A stretch of DNA of 26,589 bases from Bacteroidales bacterium (GTDB lineage: Bacteria; Bacteroidota; Bacteroidia; Bacteroidales; UBA932): assembly GCA_017548445.1 (NCBI GenBank), contig JAFYZZ010000069.1, positions 1-26,589 of the forward strand. The letters run 5' to 3'. Position numbers and translations under genes: made by a program. The notes below the pieces were generated by a model. The model ran no database searches and was not told the DNA's origin. It saw nothing but the letters and a program-made list of their open reading frames with translations. Each line of letters starts with the position of its first letter. The first letter of the stretch is position 1. Of the stretch, positions 1 through 8,657 are shown one piece after another.

Positions 1-182
1 GGGGCGGCCTGGGCGGCAGGCGAGGCTGCCACGGGGGCGGCTGCGACGGCGGGGGACACCTCGTTTTCGAGTTCGACCTGATAGTTCACGCCATTGACGG
101 TCACGTCGGCGTTCTTTCCTTCAATTCCGTTGACGGCTACGTTGTATTCCTTGCCGTTGATCTTGAACTTGTATTCTTTCAT
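1..182 (-). CDS. Biotin carboxyl carrier subunit of sodium-pumping decarboxylase (3' part beyond window)
   Basis: Only the first 60 residues are visible. They start [15 protein letters not shown] and run into an Ala/Pro-rich linker (APVAASPAAQAAP), the usual hinge before a biotinyl-lysine domain. The domain with its expected MKM lysine lies outside the window, so biotinylation is inferred. The protein would carry CO2 from the carboxyltransferase to the membrane decarboxylase. Its ATG overlaps the stop of the upstream membrane-subunit gene in an ATGA overlap (179-182), which implies translational coupling. Because the linker is cut, it could equally be named the oxaloacetate decarboxylase carrier. 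The methylmalonyl-CoA assignment comes from the carboxyltransferase gene two positions upstream. Confidence 0.8.
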   Translation of the reverse strand, partial: MKEYKFKINGKEYNVAVNGIEGKNADVTVNGVNYQVELENEVSPAVAAAPVAASPAAQAA

Positions 183-610
183 TTTCTGGGTAATTTTCTG
201 AAATTCAACTGCTTGTCATCCCAGGCCGAAGCGGCCTTGCGAATGGTGATGATGCCCGGCTCGATGTCGTGCACGGCGTCGGACAGGAACAGGTGCAGGG
301 CCGTGGCGATGGCCACTTCGGTCTCGCCGCCCGCTTCCGCCTCCAGGGCGAGGGCGATGGCGGCCGCCACCGCGCCGTCAACCTCTCCGTTCTTCGCCTT
401 CTTCCGTTTCTCCGGGCCCTTGGACTTGCGCTTGTACTTGCCGGAGAAGATGTTGCCGGAGAAGTTGTAGATGAAGTAGAGGATGATGAGGGCGGTGAAG
501 ACCGTGGTCACGCTGATGAGCGTGAGGGTCCATCCGTGAGGATCGATCTCCGCCATCCTGTCTCCGCCCGCGGTGAGCGGCAGGAGAAGGTTAAAGAGGA
601 AGGTTGTCAT
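179..610 (-). CDS. OAD gamma-family membrane subunit of methylmalonyl-CoA decarboxylase
   Basis: The 143-residue protein has one strong membrane segment at about residues 28-52 ([19 protein letters not shown]), followed by a Lys/Arg-rich stretch (about 57-72) and a soluble tail. This is the layout of the oxaloacetate decarboxylase gamma family, which anchors and stabilises sodium-pumping biotin decarboxylases. The first ATG overlaps the end of the carboxyltransferase gene by 20 bp. A second in-frame ATG at 556 (MAEIDPHGW) follows a purine-rich GGAGACAGG and would remove the overlap, so the start is uncertain. It is translationally coupled to the downstream biotin carrier. The tail is longer than in minimal gamma subunits. 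Confidence 0.8.
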   Translation of the reverse strand: MTTFLFNLLLPLTAGGDRMAEIDPHGWTLTLISVTTVFTALIILYFIYNFSGNIFSGKYKRKSKGPEKRKKAKNGEVDGAVAAAIALALEAEAGGETEVAIATALHLFLSDAVHDIEPGIITIRKAASAWDDKQLNFRKLPRK

Positions 611-2153
611 GTTTCTTCGCGGGGATTTCCTGACGTTTTCCTTCGAGGGCTGCGAGGGCGCGGATCACGCGGAAGCGGGTGTTGCGCGGCTCGATGACGT
701 CTTCGATGTAGCCCTTCTGGGCAGCCTGGTAGGGGTTGCAGAAGAGGTCGTTGTATTCGTTCTTGCGCGCCTCGGCGAGTTCGGCCTGCTTCGCGGGATC
801 CGTCTCGGCCTTGAGCTCTTTGCCGTAGAGGATGTTCACGGCGCCTCCCGCGCCCATCACGGCGATGTTGGCCGTGGGCCAGGCGTAGTTGACGTCGCCG
901 CGGAGCTGCTTGCAGCTCATCACGATGTGCGCGCCGCCGTAGCTCTTGCGCAGGGTCACGGTGACCTTGGGGACGGTGGCCTCGCCGTAAGCGTACAGGA
1001 GCTTCGCGCCGTTGGTGATGATGGCGCCGTACTCCTGCTGGGTGCCCGGCAGGAAGCCCGGCACGTCCACGAGGGTCACGAGCGGGATGTTGAATGCGTC
1101 GCAGAAGCGCACGAAACGGGCGCCCTTGCGGGAGGCGTTGATGTCCAGCACGCCGGCGAGCACGTCGGGCTGGTTGGCCACGACGCCCACGCTGCGGCCG
1201 CCCATATGGGCGAAGCCGACGATGATGTTCTTCGCGAAGTCCTTGTGGACCTCGAAGAACTCGCCGTCGTCCACGATGCTGCGGATCACGCCGTACATAT
1301 CATAAGCCTTGTTGGGGCTGTCGGGCACGATATCGTTGAGGACGTCGTCGATGCGGTTCACCGGGTCTGCGGTTTCGCGCACGGGCGCCGTCTCGAGGTT
1401 GTTCTGGGGAAGGAACGAGAGGAGCTTCTTGATGGCGGCAATGCCTTCCTCCTCGGACGGGGCGCTGAAATGCGCCACGCCGGACTTGGAGGCGTGCACC
1501 TTGGCGCCGCCGAGGCTCTCCTGGTCCACGTCCTCGCCGGTGACGGACTTGACCACCGCCGGGCCGGTCAGGAACATATAGGAGGTATTCTCGACCATCA
1601 GGGTGAAGTCGGTCAGGGCGGGGGAATACACCGCGCCGCCCGCGCAGGGACCGAAGATGCCGCTGATCTGGGGCACCACGCCGCTGGCGAGGATGTTGCG
1701 CTCGAAGATTTCGCCGAAGCCGGCCAGGGAGTCGATGCCTTCCTGGATGCGGGCGCCGCCCGAATCGTTGAGGCCGATGACCGGGGCGCCTGCCTGCACG
1801 GCCATATCCATCACCTTGCAGATCTTCTCGGACATCGTCTTGCTCAGGGAACCGCCGTTCACGGTGAAGTCCTGCGCGAAGACGAAGACCGTGCGGCCGT
1901 CCACGGTGCCGCGGCCGCTGACGACTCCGTCGCCGTCGGGATGCGTGGCGTCCATCCCGAAATTGGTGCAGCGGTGCTGCACGAACATATCGAATTCTTC
2001 GAAGCTGCCCGGGTCAAGCAGCAGGGCGAGACGCTCGCGCGCGGTGAGCTTGCCTTTCTGGTGCTGGGCGTCGATTTTATCCTGCCCGCCACCGAGTTTC
2101 GCAATGGCGCGACGCTCGACCAGTTCCCGGATTTTGTCTTGCTGGATGCTCAT
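591..2153 (-). CDS. mmdA: Methylmalonyl-CoA decarboxylase carboxyltransferase (alpha) subunit
   Basis: The 520-residue acyl-CoA carboxyltransferase transfers the carboxyl group of (S)-methylmalonyl-CoA to the biotin carrier, giving propionyl-CoA. It has two crotonase-like halves. Oxyanion-type glycine motifs are visible in the N half ([11 protein letters not shown] and [13 protein letters not shown]) and in the C half ([17 protein letters not shown] and [11 protein letters not shown]). Length matches the family. The start at 2153 ([11 protein letters not shown]) was chosen over one nine codons upstream because it matches the usual N-terminus and is preceded by AT-rich AAATAT. The neighbouring gamma subunit and biotin carrier favour the Na+-pumping decarboxylase over a propionyl-CoA carboxylase beta subunit, which has nearly the same sequence signature. 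The beta membrane subunit is not in the window. Confidence 0.88.
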   Translation of the reverse strand: MSIQQDKIRELVERRAIAKLGGGQDKIDAQHQKGKLTARERLALLLDPGSFEEFDMFVQHRCTNFGMDATHPDGDGVVSGRGTVDGRTVFVFAQDFTVNGGSLSKTMSEKICKVMDMAVQAGAPVIGLNDSGGARIQEGIDSLAGFGEIFERNILASGVVPQISGIFGPCAGGAVYSPALTDFTLMVENTSYMFLTGPAVVKSVTGEDVDQESLGGAKVHASKSGVAHFSAPSEEEGIAAIKKLLSFLPQNNLETAPVRETADPVNRIDDVLNDIVPDSPNKAYDMYGVIRSIVDDGEFFEVHKDFAKNIIVGFAHMGGRSVGVVANQPDVLAGVLDINASRKGARFVRFCDAFNIPLVTLVDVPGFLPGTQQEYGAIITNGAKLLYAYGEATVPKVTVTLRKSYGGAHIVMSCKQLRGDVNYAWPTANIAVMGAGGAVNILYGKELKAETDPAKQAELAEARKNEYNDLFCNPYQAAQKGYIEDVIEPRNTRFRVIRALAALEGKRQEIPAKKHDNLPL

Positions 2154-2177
2154 ATATTTGAAAAGCGTAAAATCGGA

Positions 2178-2185
2178 CAAATATA
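2178..2185 (-). promoter_or_regulatory. -7 promoter box upstream of mmdA
   Basis: On the minus strand this reads TATATTTG, a full match to the Bacteroidota -7 consensus TAnnTTTG. It would place the transcription start about 15-20 bases ahead of the mmdA ATG. No clear TTTG -33 box sits 19-21 bases upstream, so support is from the -7 box and position alone. Confidence 0.45.
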
Positions 2186-2212
2186 GTGAAAAATCCTGGA
2201 TATCCTACCTGA

Positions 2213-3580
2213 TTAATTGACGATTCCCGCGCGCGTCCAAGGTTCCGCAGCTTTTTCGCAGAGCTTGTAGAAATGCGCCCTGAGTTCGGGCCAGCTGTAG
2301 TAGGGGCCGGAGACGGGCTCGATGCCCGGCAGGAGGATTTCCTTCTCGTTGTAGAGGATCTTGGTGAGGACGTCGCCCTTGTTGTTGCGGTAGAAGATTA
2401 TCTGGCAGTTGGTGGCCATCGGAACCTGGAAGAATGCGTACCAGTCGTGCCTGGAGGCTTCCTGGGAGGGGAAATGGCGGTACTGCGGGTCATCCACGCC
2501 CAGCAGGGCGAACAGCGGAAGGATCGAGGTGTCGTGGCCGAAACGGAGGTCGGCGGCGCGGTGGCTGCCCGGCTGCAGGGCCGCATCGGCCTTCTCCACG
2601 AAGTCCATCAGCAGCGGACGGATGGCGTAGCGGATCACGTCGCCGTTTTCGATGGAGCCGCCCCACATCCGGTAGATGTTGTTGTTGCCGTCCACCCACA
2701 GATAGGCGAGTTCCTCGGGGGTGAAGTGGCGGTAGATGTCGATGCCCAGGAAGTCGACCAGCTGGCACAGGCCGGCGGTGGTGAAGATGGCCCGGACGAA
2801 CGGCTCGGGATTGCCAAGCACGCGCATCGCGGCACCCATATCCGTGAACAGCGGGCGCAGGAAACGCGAGAAGTCATAGCCCGGCAGACCGGGCGCAGGC
2901 GCATAGGCGGGGCGCTGGTCGGCGGCGGGACGGCCCATCATCGGGTAGCCGCCTGAAGGACGCGACGGAGCGGGCTGGCCGGGCCGCCGGACGTTCAGGC
3001 TCGGATTGATGTAGCTCATATATTTCTCCGCGCTGGTGAACGTGAAGTCGTGGTCGGGGCACTGCTCCTTGAGTCCGTAGGCGAAATTCGTCATACTCAT
3101 TATGCAGCGGAAGTTGGTGCTGGAGAAGCAGTCGACCTCCTTGCGGGACTTGTCCTTGAACACCTGCGGGAAACGGTTGTACATCCGCTCCGCCAGCATC
3201 CGGTGCTCACGGGCGCCGCGCGGGGTGAGGGAACCCTCCATCCCCTTGTGGGCCTCCACGACCGCTTCCACGTCGGCGCGCAGCGCCTTGCCGGTCTCGG
3301 TCAGCAGGCCGAGCGAATCCAGCACGAAGAACGCCCCCTGGGCGTTGCGGGCGAAGGTGGAGTTCTGCTCGTAGCGGGAGCCGTGACGGCCGTAGTGCGT
3401 GATGTAGAAGGGTTTGAACCCTTTGGGGGCGGGCGTGTCCACGATGGGGTCGAACTCGTAGGAGTGCATATTGTTCGTGGCTCGGTCGGGGTTTTCGGCG
3501 AGCAGGCGGACGATGGGCGTCTGGGCGCCGAGGCTGAGGCAGAGGGCCGTCAGCAGGGAGAGGGTAAACAATCGTTTCAT
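2213..3580 (-). CDS. Secreted histidine-type acid phosphatase (MINPP/phytase-like)
   Basis: The 455-residue protein starts with a type I signal peptide (MKRLFTLSLLTALCLSLGAQ). The nucleophile motif RHGSR is at residues 65-69, and a late His-Asp pair (FGHDTS, 349-350) is the usual proton-donor position of histidine acid phosphatases. The family hydrolyses phosphomonoesters such as inositol phosphates outside the cytoplasm; the substrate here is not determined. A Pro/Arg/Gly-rich low-complexity segment lies at about residues 197-233. Start 3580 was chosen because the longer frame (to 3622) puts extra polar residues before the signal peptide. A near-consensus -7 box (TTTATTTG, minus, 3635-3628) lies upstream. 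It follows the secreted glycosidase-like gene on the same strand after a 66-bp gap. Confidence 0.8.
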   Translation of the reverse strand: MKRLFTLSLLTALCLSLGAQTPIVRLLAENPDRATNNMHSYEFDPIVDTPAPKGFKPFYITHYGRHGSRYEQNSTFARNAQGAFFVLDSLGLLTETGKALRADVEAVVEAHKGMEGSLTPRGAREHRMLAERMYNRFPQVFKDKSRKEVDCFSSTNFRCIMSMTNFAYGLKEQCPDHDFTFTSAEKYMSYINPSLNVRRPGQPAPSRPSGGYPMMGRPAADQRPAYAPAPGLPGYDFSRFLRPLFTDMGAAMRVLGNPEPFVRAIFTTAGLCQLVDFLGIDIYRHFTPEELAYLWVDGNNNIYRMWGGSIENGDVIRYAIRPLLMDFVEKADAALQPGSHRAADLRFGHDTSILPLFALLGVDDPQYRHFPSQEASRHDWYAFFQVPMATNCQIIFYRNNKGDVLTKILYNEKEILLPGIEPVSGPYYSWPELRAHFYKLCEKAAEPWTRAGIVN

Positions 3581-3646
3581 AAAAAGTGGGTGTTCGGTGC
3601 GGAAAACCGGATTATCCCGCAATATAGCAAATAAACGCGAAGAAAA

Positions 3647-5524
3647 CTAATTTGCGCCGCTGAATTTATCGTAGCGGAAAGCGCGGTAGGAGTGTGCGGG
3701 GACCGTAAAGGCGATCCGGCGGGGAGGACGCCCGCCATCGCGGACCGTCGCGACGGAAACCATTTCCTCGCCGCTCTCCAGGTCGGTAAGCCGGTGCAGC
3801 GACTCATAGCCCACCAGGGCCGCGTCCACCGCTTCGTCGTTGAAGTTCTCGACGATGACGGTGTCGTTGTCGTACACGAACAGGCTCAGTTTGGAAGGTC
3901 CTTCCAGGTACAGGTCCAGGTCCTTGCACAGGTGGCGCCGGATCTCGTTCAGCGCAGGGGCGGGGTAGTCGTACAGGTTGCCGAAGTCGTCCGGGACGGT
4001 CAGCACGTACAGGGTGCCCCGGGAATAACTTGCGCGGTGGAGGATGGGGTAGCCGGACACGCCGCCCGACAGCGGCCTTCCGGCGCTGACGACCTCCCAG
4101 CTGTCGTTGGTCAGGTATTGCAGCTGCGGGATAAGGATGTCCCGTTCCGCCTTGCCGTAGCGGCCGAAGTCGTTGACGATGGCCTTGAGGTCGGAGCAGC
4201 GGAGTTCGCAGATGTCGGCGATCTTTTCCGGGATGGCTTTCAGCAGCCCCGTGGTGATGACCACGTCGCCGCCGCCCCGGAGCTGCTCCCGGATCCTGTC
4301 CGCGATGCCGGGATCGCCGGCAGCCTGCTGCGTGAGCAGCACGGTCCGGCGTCCCTGCGGGAAGACGGAATACATATCCATCGGCAGGCCGATCATCCCC
4401 AGATAGTTTTGCAGGAATTCCTCACCCGGGGCGTGGAAGGCCTTGAAGGACCGGATGCCCACCGGGTTGCCCAGCTTGCCCGCCAGTTCGTCGGCCTGGC
4501 GGAGCACCACGTCGGCGATGCGGGCCATCGTCGAGGGGGTCACTTCCTGCCGCCCTTTTCGGAAGGGTGCGGTCATCTCGTCGTAGTTCCAGCTGGTGGT
4601 TCCGTCCTGCCAGGGGGCACGGAACCTGTCGTTGAGCTGCACGTTCAGCAGCTGCCGGTAGTCGAAGAGCATCACGTCGCGGGCCTTGGCGATGGCGGTG
4701 AGGAACAACTGTTCCGCATAGCGGTCCATACTCATATAGATGCCGCCCGAGTCCACCCAGCCGCCGCCGTTGCGGCCGCCGGAGATGTTCTCGAAATAGC
4801 GCATAATGTTGTAGCTCAGATAGTTCTGCAGGTGCTGGCTGCTGCCGGGGTCACGGGTTTCCGTACCGGTCCACACCCCGTCGAAGATCTGCGGACCGTC
4901 TTCGAGGTTGAAGCCCAGCCCCTGGAAATGGTCGTACCAGTTGGGGTACTTGATGATGACCTTGACCTTGGGATTGACCGCCTTGGCGGGACCCGTGACC
5001 AGGTTGCGTCCTGCCTCGCTCATCAGCTCCAGGCGGTATTGCGTCCAGCTCCGCTCTCCCTTGGCGTCGATCTCCACGTCCTTCTTGCTGCTGGTGAAGA
5101 AGAAGTCGTCCAGCAGGAATTCGTCGAAGTGGCGGGCGGTATGCTCGGCCACGCGCCGTACCCAGGCCCGGTCTTCCGGGTCGGAATAGCTGAAGGTCTC
5201 GAAGTCGTTGGACTCGTCGATGGTGTAGGTAATGCCCCCGGCAACCTCCAGCCCCTGTCGCAGAAAGAAGGTCTTGGCCTTTTCCAGGGTCTCGTCGTCC
5301 ACAAGGAGCTTGTCTCGGTGGGTCTCCAGGTAGATCTTGTCCACGTCCAGCTGGTCGGAGATGGTCTTCCAGGTGGACTTGAGCCACTCCGTGTCCTTCA
5401 TCTTGTCCACCTCATAGGCGCGGACATAGACGGAGACCTTGAAATTCTTGTGGCGCGCCGCTGCGGGCACCACGCACAGGAGCGCCAGAACGAACGGCAG
5501 GATCCTGGATGAAAAACGGTTCAT
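3647..5524 (-). CDS. Secreted glycoside-hydrolase-like protein, unassigned family
   Basis: The 625-residue protein has a signal peptide (cleavage after about residue 23, AAA-RH). The N-terminal half looks like a TIM barrel: SVYVRAYEV, KIYLETHRD, GLEVAGGITYT, then FDEFLLDDFFF at 133-143, an acidic strand end resembling catalytic positions of glycosidase-like barrels, then VKVIIKYPNW. A middle segment near residues 385-430 (RRTVLLTQQAAGDP, GGGDVVITTGLL) resembles the Rossmann-like trimerisation/amidotransferase-like domain of GH42-type enzymes. The C-terminus is probably a beta sandwich (VIVENFNDEAVDAAL). I cannot assign a CAZy family. It lies 19 bp after a Gfo/Idh/MocA oxidoreductase gene on the same strand, so the two are probably co-transcribed and may act on one carbohydrate. 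Confidence 0.6.
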   Translation of the reverse strand: MNRFSSRILPFVLALLCVVPAAARHKNFKVSVYVRAYEVDKMKDTEWLKSTWKTISDQLDVDKIYLETHRDKLLVDDETLEKAKTFFLRQGLEVAGGITYTIDESNDFETFSYSDPEDRAWVRRVAEHTARHFDEFLLDDFFFTSSKKDVEIDAKGERSWTQYRLELMSEAGRNLVTGPAKAVNPKVKVIIKYPNWYDHFQGLGFNLEDGPQIFDGVWTGTETRDPGSSQHLQNYLSYNIMRYFENISGGRNGGGWVDSGGIYMSMDRYAEQLFLTAIAKARDVMLFDYRQLLNVQLNDRFRAPWQDGTTSWNYDEMTAPFRKGRQEVTPSTMARIADVVLRQADELAGKLGNPVGIRSFKAFHAPGEEFLQNYLGMIGLPMDMYSVFPQGRRTVLLTQQAAGDPGIADRIREQLRGGGDVVITTGLLKAIPEKIADICELRCSDLKAIVNDFGRYGKAERDILIPQLQYLTNDSWEVVSAGRPLSGGVSGYPILHRASYSRGTLYVLTVPDDFGNLYDYPAPALNEIRRHLCKDLDLYLEGPSKLSLFVYDNDTVIVENFNDEAVDAALVGYESLHRLTDLESGEEMVSVATVRDGGRPPRRIAFTVPAHSYRAFRYDKFSGAN

Positions 5525-5543
5525 AGACGGTATGGGTTTGTGC

Positions 5544-6887
5544 TTATTCCAGGCTGTAGCCCGGGCGATAGGCGTAGTGGAGGAGTTTCGTGGCTTCCGG
5601 ATCGTTCCTGAACTTCTCGACGATCGGGTTCCAGACGATGGGGCGCCCGAGTTCCATCGCGATGTTGCCGAGGATGCAGAACGTACAGGAGCTGTGTCCG
5701 ACCTCTACGGGAACGTTGGGGTCGACGTGGGCCTTGACGGCGTCGATGAAGGCCCTGTAATGCTTGTCGTTCGAGTAATAGGGGATATCGCCGTCCGTCA
5801 TCGGCCCCGTCATCTCGAGCCGCTTGTCCGATGCCGCGTACCTGCCCCTGGAGACCTTGATCCATCCGTCGTCTCCATAAATTTCCACGCCCTGGCCGCG
5901 GGCCTCGCAAGGCTCTTCGGAAACGACGATGCCGTTGTCGTACTTAAAGGTAAGATGCTCGTAGTAGCTGTACCCGGGAGGGATGATTTCTACGGGACCG
6001 GACCGGTCCTTGCCCACCGCCCACTGCACGACGTCGAACATATGGGCGCCCCAGTCCGTGGTGAAGCCGCCGCCGCAGCCCTTGAAGAAGCGCCACTTGG
6101 CCCAGAACGGCTCCCGCCCGTCGGGGCCGAAACCCGGGTTGAGGTCGGGATGGTAGTGGAAGGAAGTGGGAAGGGGCCCCAGCCACTTATCCCAGTTCAG
6201 GCCCGCGGGTACGGGCATCTCCGGCAGGTTGTACGGGATGGGGGCGGAGGAGTCGGGATTGGTCCTGTCCCTGCCGACGTAGGCCTTGATCTTGCGCACG
6301 GTGCCGAGCTCGCCTTCGCGGACCATCCGGGTCGCGTGGATGAACTCGTTGCTGGAACGCTGCATACTGCCGACCTGGAGGATGCGGTTGTACTTGCGGA
6401 CGGCCTTGACCAGCTGCTGGCCCTCGTAGATGGTCAGGGTCATAGGTTTCTCGAGGAAAATGTCCTTCCCGGCCTTGCAGGCGGCGATGGAGATGACCGC
6501 GTGCTGATGGTCCGGGACGGCGATGACGACGGCGTCGATGTCCGGACGCGCGAGCAGGTCCTGATAGTCCTCATAGACGTCCACCTTGACCTTCTTCTCT
6601 CCCTTTTCCTTGTAGAAGTCGGCGACCTTGCGGGCGAAACGCTCGCGCTTGATGTCGTAAACGTCGCATCCTGCGACGACGCGGACGTCCTGCATCGGCA
6701 GGAACAGGTCGAGCAGGAGAAGCACCTGCTGCCCCAGGCCGATGAAGCCGAGAGTGACTTTGTCGTTGGCCGGCTGACGGGTGTTTTTGGCGGAGGCCGG
6801 TGCCTCAGCGGCCTTCAGGATGCCGGATGGCATAAGGATGCCGGCCGCTCCGACGGCGGATACTTTCAAGAAATCCCTGCGTTCCAT
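5544..6887 (-). CDS. Tat-exported Gfo/Idh/MocA family oxidoreductase
   Basis: The 447-residue protein opens with a twin-arginine signal (MERRDFLKVSAVGAAGILMP), so it is probably exported folded with its cofactor. The NAD(P)-binding glycine motif GFIGLGQQ is at 47-54, the family's EKP signature (FLEKPMT) at 144-150, and GGGFTTDWGAHMFD at 272-285 matches the substrate-side motif with its conserved Asp and His. Members oxidise or epimerise sugars, and some (GH109) are NAD-dependent glycosidases; which applies here is open. It is first in a probable two-gene unit with the glycosidase-like gene downstream. Upstream on the minus strand, TATCTTTA (6921-6914) matches seven of eight positions of the -7 consensus. 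Confidence 0.85.
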   Translation of the reverse strand: MERRDFLKVSAVGAAGILMPSGILKAAEAPASAKNTRQPANDKVTLGFIGLGQQVLLLLDLFLPMQDVRVVAGCDVYDIKRERFARKVADFYKEKGEKKVKVDVYEDYQDLLARPDIDAVVIAVPDHQHAVISIAACKAGKDIFLEKPMTLTIYEGQQLVKAVRKYNRILQVGSMQRSSNEFIHATRMVREGELGTVRKIKAYVGRDRTNPDSSAPIPYNLPEMPVPAGLNWDKWLGPLPTSFHYHPDLNPGFGPDGREPFWAKWRFFKGCGGGFTTDWGAHMFDVVQWAVGKDRSGPVEIIPPGYSYYEHLTFKYDNGIVVSEEPCEARGQGVEIYGDDGWIKVSRGRYAASDKRLEMTGPMTDGDIPYYSNDKHYRAFIDAVKAHVDPNVPVEVGHSSCTFCILGNIAMELGRPIVWNPIVEKFRNDPEATKLLHYAYRPGYSLE

Positions 6888-6954
6888 ATTTCGGATGAAT
6901 TGTTAGTGCGTGATAAAGATAATGAATAATCGGATAATAAGAAAACCGCACGGC

Positions 6955-6985
6955 TTGCATTTCTGCCGGATTATGGCCATTTTTG
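6955..6985 (+). promoter_or_regulatory. Possible promoter for the 7010 gene
   Basis: TTG at 6955-6957 is followed after 20 bases by CATTTTTG (6978-6985). This is an acceptable -33/-7 spacing, with one mismatch in the defined positions of TAnnTTTG. The start codon follows 24 bases later. Confidence 0.35.
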
Positions 6986-7009
6986 TAAAACACATAACAC
7001 TTGACGGAT

Positions 7010-7456
7010 ATGATAGCCCTTCCTCCTGTAGATCCTGCCGATTTCATTATGAAGGCCGGCGACGAGATGCGGAAATGCATCAACAAGTATTTTGACGAGA
7101 TTACCTTGGAAGAGGCCTTGCAGGCCGGGCCCCTGGACCCGAAATATTCTCCGGAGCTGCTGGATAAGATCCGGTCGGAATATTACGGGGAACTGAAGCA
7201 CATCTGGAACACCATCCCCACTTTTACCGGTTCCTTTGAGGATTTATACCAACTTCCGCCCGTGGAGGCGGCCGGAGACCTCGACGCCCTGCAGAAAGCC
7301 TATGATGCAGCCCTCAGACGCACCTTGCGGGAAAGGCTGGGCAATGATTATAAGGATGTCGTGGCGTACAAGCTCCTCCTCAAACAGTACGGCGAGGAAC
7401 TTCTCCGGACAATGCACGGCCGCTTCGTCGACATCGCGGCCGAAATCGGGAGGTAG
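7010..7456 (+). CDS. Hypothetical helical protein
   Basis: The 148-residue protein (MIALPPVDPADFIMKAGDE...) has no family I recognise. There is no signal peptide or membrane segment. Sequence character suggests mostly helix, with acidic/basic amphipathic stretches (LDALQKAYDAALRRTLRERLG, about residues 90-110, and KLLLKQYGEELLRTM). The ATG at 7010 was chosen over a TTG at 7001; neither has a Shine-Dalgarno sequence. The gene stands alone on the plus strand, divergent from the oxidoreductase and convergent with the small-protein unit, whose last stop is 8 bp away. Confidence 0.6.
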   Translation: MIALPPVDPADFIMKAGDEMRKCINKYFDEITLEEALQAGPLDPKYSPELLDKIRSEYYGELKHIWNTIPTFTGSFEDLYQLPPVEAAGDLDALQKAYDAALRRTLRERLGNDYKDVVAYKLLLKQYGEELLRTMHGRFVDIAAEIGR

Positions 7457-7464
7457 TTACCCTC

Positions 7465-8163
7465 CTACCTCTTCGTGACACTTATTCCGAAAATATAATA
7501 ATGCGGAATCAGGGACAGTATTTTTGACGACATATCAGCCTCGAGTTCGCTCTCTCCGCAGAAGCGGAAATAACCGGCCTCTTCATCGAACCAATACGAA
7601 CCGAACATCACGAGCGGAATGAATTCTCCGAGTCGGATCTCGTCCACGCTGAACGGGAAATGATCATACATATACTCTTTCTTCCCCGGAGAGACTTCCT
7701 GCGGTTTCAAGGAAAGCAACTTCCTGACGGCCCCGATATTCTCAACCATCATATTCAAGGTTCTCAGGGAATCGGCAGAAGGAGCAAAGCCGATGGAGAT
7801 TTTCTCCCCCAGGGTAAGGATTCCTTTATCCAAGTCATAGATAGGTCCCTCAGCTATGATTTCATCCCAGTATTCCTTCGGAAAGTCGGAAAGCATTCTC
7901 CTGTTTCTGAGAATGAATCTGGGGCGCTCATCCTTTAATGGATCCTCGACCAATGCTCCCTTGGCATACTCCCGTATGTCGAACTCTATGTTGTAGGTTT
8001 CATCTTTCAGGGAAGAAATGTCGAATGTGTACACATCATATCCTGCTGCGTTCAGGAGAGGAATGTAGTCTGACAGGTCAGGCTCCGTTCTCTTCAGCGC
8101 CTGTGCATTTGCACCGAAACAGAAGACGATACCGGTAAGGATGATGAAGATGAAATGTCTCAT
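7465..8163 (-). CDS. Secreted protein of unknown function (DUF5041-like by recall)
   Basis: The 232-residue protein has a clear signal peptide (MRHFIFIILTGIVFCFGANAQ). The mature part opens with TEPDLSDYIPLLNAAGYDVYTFDISSL, which I associate from memory with the Bacteroides family DUF5041; this is unverified. No catalytic motif is visible. Start 8163 is used because the longer frame adds 20 polar residues before the signal peptide. It begins 8 bp after the previous gene's stop and is the last gene of a probable four-gene minus-strand unit starting at 9513. Lysine and AT content are higher than in the flanking core genes. Confidence 0.65.
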   Translation of the reverse strand: MRHFIFIILTGIVFCFGANAQALKRTEPDLSDYIPLLNAAGYDVYTFDISSLKDETYNIEFDIREYAKGALVEDPLKDERPRFILRNRRMLSDFPKEYWDEIIAEGPIYDLDKGILTLGEKISIGFAPSADSLRTLNMMVENIGAVRKLLSLKPQEVSPGKKEYMYDHFPFSVDEIRLGEFIPLVMFGSYWFDEEAGYFRFCGESELEADMSSKILSLIPHYYIFGISVTKR

Positions 8164-8171
8164 ATCTTTTG

Positions 8172-8603
8172 TTATTTGTGATTCCTGCTTTTCTCCAAGG
8201 CATCGTATATTTCCGAAAGCCACCCGTTATGGTAATCATAGGGAGCCCGGGTCCACTGGTCTAAAAGCTTGTTCAAAGACACGATGTCTTCTTCGATGCT
8301 GGTGCACTTGTACTGTTCCGGATCGCGGTTGACCTTTACGATGTGTTTATGATCTTCTTTGAAGTCAATCTGATAAATACAGTATCCCGTCCAGCTGCGG
8401 TGTGCCCGGAGGGTGGATTTCTCCATATACCAGAACCACTTGTCCTCCATCGCCTGCGGAACATTGCCGCAACGGAGCACATCCATTTCCGCATCGCTGA
8501 AAGACCTGTCCAGCACGAAAGTCCCGTGCCGCTCAGGCATAGGCTCCGTTTTCCAGTCTTCGCGACGGGCGATGCGTTTCGTGTCTTTATTCTTATCAGG
8601 CAT
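8172..8603 (-). CDS. Conserved hypothetical cytoplasmic protein
   Basis: The 143-residue protein has no signal peptide or membrane segment. The core contains VPQAMEDKWFWYMEK and LRAHRSWTGYCIYQIDF, a Trp/Tyr-rich pattern that looks like a conserved small-domain family; I cannot name it. The start at 8603 (MPDKNKDTKR) is preceded by TAGATAT, like other starts in this window. The longer frame to 8630 is less likely. It sits between a lipoprotein gene (54-bp gap) and a secreted-protein gene (8-bp gap). As the only cytoplasmic member of the unit, it may have a role different from its exported neighbours. Confidence 0.6.
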   Translation of the reverse strand: MPDKNKDTKRIARREDWKTEPMPERHGTFVLDRSFSDAEMDVLRCGNVPQAMEDKWFWYMEKSTLRAHRSWTGYCIYQIDFKEDHKHIVKVNRDPEQYKCTSIEEDIVSLNKLLDQWTRAPYDYHNGWLSEIYDALEKSRNHK

Positions 8604-8657
8604 ATATCTACGAATTCCCCATAATAACACAAAACATCTGCTTCTTTGTCCTGGTGC

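Noticed and set aside
573..2186. Long plus-strand open frame antisense to mmdA
   Set aside because: It mirrors the coding strand of an unmistakable carboxyltransferase; its product is Val/His/Ala/Asp-rich with no family pattern, as expected from high-GC antisense frames. The same applies to long plus-strand frames at 3692-5512, 5439-6929, 9905-11563, 11478-12695, 12868-13917, 17467-18396, 21549-22514 and 24832-26292.
7444..7465. GGAGG/CCTCC hairpin between convergent genes as a terminator
   Set aside because: The stem is only 5 bp, overlaps the stop codon and lacks a T run.
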